Origin: Bigelowiella natans CCMP2755
Taxonomy: Eukaryota; Cercozoa; Chlorarachniophyceae
DNA: 64,000 bases
Reading direction: 5' to 3'
NCBI GenBank assembly: GCA_000320545.1
Contig: ADNK01001791.1
Location: 1 to 64,000 of the forward strand
A program made the translations under genes and the position numbers. Under the pieces are notes generated by a model, which was not told where the DNA came from, did no database searches, and saw nothing but the letters and a program-made list of their open reading frames with translations. Positions 61,244 through 64,000 of this stretch are shown one piece after another (the stretch's first letter is position 1; the number at the start of each line of letters is the position of its first letter).

Positions 61244-62587
61244 TTATATTTCCGGCAACCACCTACCCGTCTTCGTAAATTTAATAGTGACTCGTCTCCT
61301 TTTCTCAAACTGAGCCTGAGCGAATGCCTTGTTCAACTTATTTACTTTCACGTCCCTAGAATCCGCAAGAGAGTAATGGCGTTTGGCTCGCCGAGCTACA
61401 TGGTTCGAATCTTTACTTTTCGTGTCCCCTTCTTCACCTTCAGCACTGCTTCTAATCTGTGCCGTTGTCGACATCATCATCACCATGCTCTTGCCAGCAC
61501 CTTCTCCATCTAATTTGCTATCCTTAGCCTTTAAGTCCTGCGTCGATGTTTCCGCCCCAGCTGTTCCATATGCTGCATCCTGAGCGACAACACCGTTGGG
61601 CGTTGAGCCGTAGGCTCCTGCTGCTGCTGGGTCATAGTATCCTCCTCCTCCTCCATAAGCAGCAGCAGCCCCATATGGATATGCTGCAGCGGCTGCAGCA
61701 GCATACCAGTACTGCTGATATGCAGCAGCAGCAGCAGCTGCAGCATATCCAGCCCCTGCATTAGCCTGAGGCGAGGCCCATCGTACTCGGAAGCAAGAAT
61801 TACCGATTTGTCGACCGTTGAGGCCCTGGATCGCTCTCTGGGCCATCTCTCTAGTAGCATAAACAACCGTTGCAACCCCCTTTCCAACTGGCATGGCGAG
61901 GCTTGTGATTTCGCCATATTCCTCAAATTCGCTCCGGACTTCAGACTCCGTCAACGTGAGATCGATATTCGTGACCAATAGACCGGAAGTTGATGCTTGT
62001 ACTGCAGGATCACCACTGCCCCCTGTGCCGTTCTTGGCCACAGCTACGGAGACTCTCATGGCGCGATTTGATAGGTAAACGCCGGTCATTTCTTGCACTG
62101 CGCGGTCGCGCTCCATTTGGTCCGTGAATTTAATGAATCCATACCCTTTGGATATGTTGGTCGCTGGATCTATAACTACTCGTGCTCCCGAGACCGTGGT
62201 ATAGCGTTGACGGAAGCACTGCTCTAGCATATAGTCTGTCACATCAGGTGCGAGATCTCCAACGAAAATAGAGAATGAGGGACCCACGCCGCTCCCTCCA
62301 CCCGTCTGAGCCCAGTTCAGCCTATAATATTTGCCAGGATTGCTAGGGACCGGTTTAGAGTTGAGGGTGGTTAGAACTCTTTCGGCTATATCACGGGAGC
62401 AAAACTCCACAAAGCCATAACCAGCGATGTCCCCTGTTTCTTTATTCCGGATCACTTTGACATTCTCGATCACATTCTTGTAGTCCTCGAACATTCGATA
62501 GACGAACGCCTCGTCCATGTGGGCATCAAGGCCTCCAACCCATAGCGTCTTGACATTTGTAGGCCTCGAGTAGTTCGCTGCCGCCAT
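61244..62587 (-). CDS. Three-RRM RNA-binding protein, RBP45/47-TRSPAP1-Nam8 type, intronless
   Basis: A single-exon frame. The start is taken at ATG 62587 (MAAANYSRPTNVKTLWVGGL), because the 25 codons upstream form a Phe-rich, unconserved extension. Product 447 residues. RRM1 about 13-92 has RNP2 LWVGGL and RNP1 GYGFVEFC. RRM2 about 105-185 has SIFVGDLAPDVTD and KGYGFIKF. RRM3 about 202-271 has LLVTNI and a degenerate RNP1, KGVATVVY. The spacing and the FVGDLxxxVTD hallmark fit the TIA-1/Nam8/RBP45/TRSPAP1 group, which bind U-rich RNA in pre-mRNA splicing or mRNA handling. Residues about 275-345 are an Ala/Tyr/Gly-rich low-complexity domain, and the C-terminus is Lys/Arg-rich. Absence of introns contrasts with nearly every neighbour. 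Confidence 0.93.
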   Translation of the reverse strand: MAAANYSRPTNVKTLWVGGLDAHMDEAFVYRMFEDYKNVIENVKVIRNKETGDIAGYGFVEFCSRDIAERVLTTLNSKPVPSNPGKYYRLNWAQTGGGSGVGPSFSIFVGDLAPDVTDYMLEQCFRQRYTTVSGARVVIDPATNISKGYGFIKFTDQMERDRAVQEMTGVYLSNRAMRVSVAVAKNGTGGSGDPAVQASTSGLLVTNIDLTLTESEVRSEFEEYGEITSLAMPVGKGVATVVYATREMAQRAIQGLNGRQIGNSCFRVRWASPQANAGAGYAAAAAAAAYQQYWYAAAAAAAYPYGAAAAYGGGGGYYDPAAAGAYGSTPNGVVAQDAAYGTAGAETSTQDLKAKDSKLDGEGAGKSMVMMMSTTAQIRSSAEGEEGDTKSKDSNHVARRAKRHYSLADSRDVKVNKLNKAFAQAQFEKRRRVTIKFTKTGRWLPEI

Positions 62588-63624
62588 GACCGCGAGGAGG
62601 AAGAAGCTTCGGGTTGTCACAGTACCGAAATAATAACAAGAGAATGAAAAAAAAGAAAACAATAAAGCGGCTATTGTTAATTTGATGCCCCACCAACAAA
62701 TGCTTGTAGATCAAGAAATACACCGAATACTTCGTAAAAGGATGCAATGACAAAGAGAAGTCACAGTCCCAAGTTGGCAAGGCACGAAAGAAAATGGAAC
62801 CAGGAATGGAGGATGCACCTGGAAAAAAGCAATTGGAAAAAAGATGGACGAGGATTTCAAATGAGATCTTCAAGCTCCTCGATGGCTGAAATGCCATTCT
62901 TGATTCCTTCTGGTTTCACTAGTTAGACCTCGCTAAAGTTAGTTCGAGGCACTGCGTTTCGCACACTGCAAATGTCTTGCAACGTTTTGGAAGTGCAGTT
63001 TGTCTGTGATCATTGTTTCATTGTTTCATTGTTTCTTTTGGGATCGACTGCATCCAGGCTGGTTCAGCTTGTGCATGCCTTCTCATGGGATGCCACACAC
63101 AAGTGGCACGCATCTGCATCATCACGGAACATGCGCCAGCCCACACATTGAGCTGGATCGACTTGCTAGCTTGTTGTGCGTGTGCAATTGCGCAGTTTTT
63201 GTTCGGAAAGCGAGGCGTCACACGCGTGAACGGAATCACGCGATGTGCGGGCTGCTGTGTGTTCACAGTCCAGGTTGTCAGGCACAATCACAATTGTGAT
63301 TTCGCTGCATGACGAGCACAATTTCAAATGCACGATGCAACTCAAGTGTGACATGATCGAAATGCCATGGAATTTGCATCAGGTTTGACCCGCATGCACA
63401 CATGCGTTTCCATTTTGCATTGTGCAAATGAACCAATGCAATTGACTGCTGAGACGTGGCATGCATGCATGCGCCCTCATTGCAGCGCAGCTCACTAGCT
63501 CAAGCTAGCCAGTCCTATAGTCTAGGGTGCACATGCAAACACATGTGATTGATGACTTTGAAATGTGCATGATACCGTTGTCGTTCGATTCTGTTGTTCA
63601 TGCTGCAGCATGCACCACGACGGG
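62588..63624. other. Intergenic block, CATGC/TGCA-rich
   Basis: Upstream region of the RRM gene followed by about 700 nt of the TGCATGC-rich intergenic type. Open frames exist on both strands around 63000-63350, but none has protein-family features. Confidence 0.5.
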
Positions 63625-63937
63625 TCATGCTAAATGAATCTGTGGCCATGCAGGATCACTGAAGTATTGAACCTCCCATCTGTAACAACCCAGACCATTT
63701 GTTGTATCTTTGTCATAGAAGTTGAACGCATAGCAACCGTATGTTGATGAATGTCCTGGCTCTGTTACACGAACCCGCGTGCTATTTGCCTGTGTGGTTA
63801 TGTCATCATAACTGTCATTGTCGTCATTAGATGCCATGATTATGACGATCAAACCTGCACAAGATATGTGTGCCAGTCATCAACTTCTTGTTTAGATGAC
63901 ACCACCATAGTGTAGGTGGATTTTCCGGGATTGTCCT
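63625..63937 (-). CDS. 3' end of a gene with a PH-domain-like C-terminal strand and helix (partial)
   Basis: An exon at about 63937-63857 between a TTTTCACAG acceptor and a GTTTGA donor reads GKSTYTMVVSSKQEVDDWHT then YLV. It has the pattern of the last strand and Trp-containing helix of pleckstrin-homology domains (Y.L...S..E...W...L). The next segment (about 63845 to the stop at 63627-63625) reads STRVRVTEPGHSSTYGCYAF and ends WPQIHLA. It may be the terminal exon. PH domains bind phosphoinositides or protein partners at membranes. Most of the gene lies right of the window, so the assignment rests on one short exon. Confidence 0.45.
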
Positions 63938-64000
63938 GTGAAAACATAACAAAAAAGAGAGTATTTTTTAAAATTCTGAACCACAAAAGAGCGGAACGCT

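Noticed and set aside
63000-63312. Two 99-codon + strand frames
   Set aside because: Overlapping frames in TGCATG-rich intergenic DNA with no conserved motif.

Overview
This is a nuclear window from a eukaryote whose genes are rich in spliceosomal introns. Most conserved proteins can be read only as short exon islands bounded by GT...AG junctions. Introns of roughly 50 to 1,500 nt are packed with mono-, di- and trinucleotide microsatellites. I see no operons, ribosome-binding sites, CRISPR arrays or bacterial features. Family content (kinesin, Hippo/MST kinase, PrimPol, GMC oxidoreductase, NRF-type acyltransferase, MATH and ankyrin proteins) fits a free-living or algal protist. I cannot place the lineage from sequence alone.

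Layout, left to right: (1) 401-6568, + strand, kinesin-like motor with coiled-coil tail. (2) 7240-8230, remnant of a non-LTR retroelement with a duplicated 3' tail. (3) 12113-8406, - strand, NRF/acyltransferase-3 membrane protein. (4) 13011-13245, tRNA-like structured block, followed by an intronless S1-domain gene at 13337-14740. (5) 17522-15700, - strand, unrecognised acidic protein. (6) 18540-22476, + strand, Ser/Asp-rich exons leading into a MYND zinc finger fused to a complete primase-polymerase (PrimPol). (7) 30681-23318, - strand, GMC oxidoreductase in many small exons. (8) 31420-36177, + strand, coiled-coil plus MATH-domain protein. (9) 39533-36921, - strand, Lys-rich protein with a duplicated Trp motif. 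(10) 40632-41895, + strand, tentative single-pass membrane protein. (11) 42291-49767, + strand, ankyrin-repeat protein. (12) 50357-51412, coding strand ambiguous. (13) 55425-51620, - strand, unrecognised multi-exon gene. (14) 55523-56511, + strand, PTRHD1-type peptidyl-tRNA hydrolase-like protein, fully resolved. (15) 59416-57584, - strand, MST/Hippo-like Ste20 kinase. (16) 62587-61244, - strand, intronless three-RRM protein. (17) 63937-63625, - strand, 3' end of a gene with a PH-like helix.

The genes are unrelated neighbours, not a pathway. Two sequence compartments alternate. Introns are microsatellite-rich. Intergenic blocks are nearly free of microsatellites and enriched in CTAG, TGCA and GCATGC words; some of them carry dispersed copies of the retroelement tail. 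The most notable single object is the MYND-PrimPol reading frame. Exon boundaries were assigned by eye from splice consensus and family similarity. Boundaries given to the base are those where the reading phase was checked across the junction; the rest are approximate.
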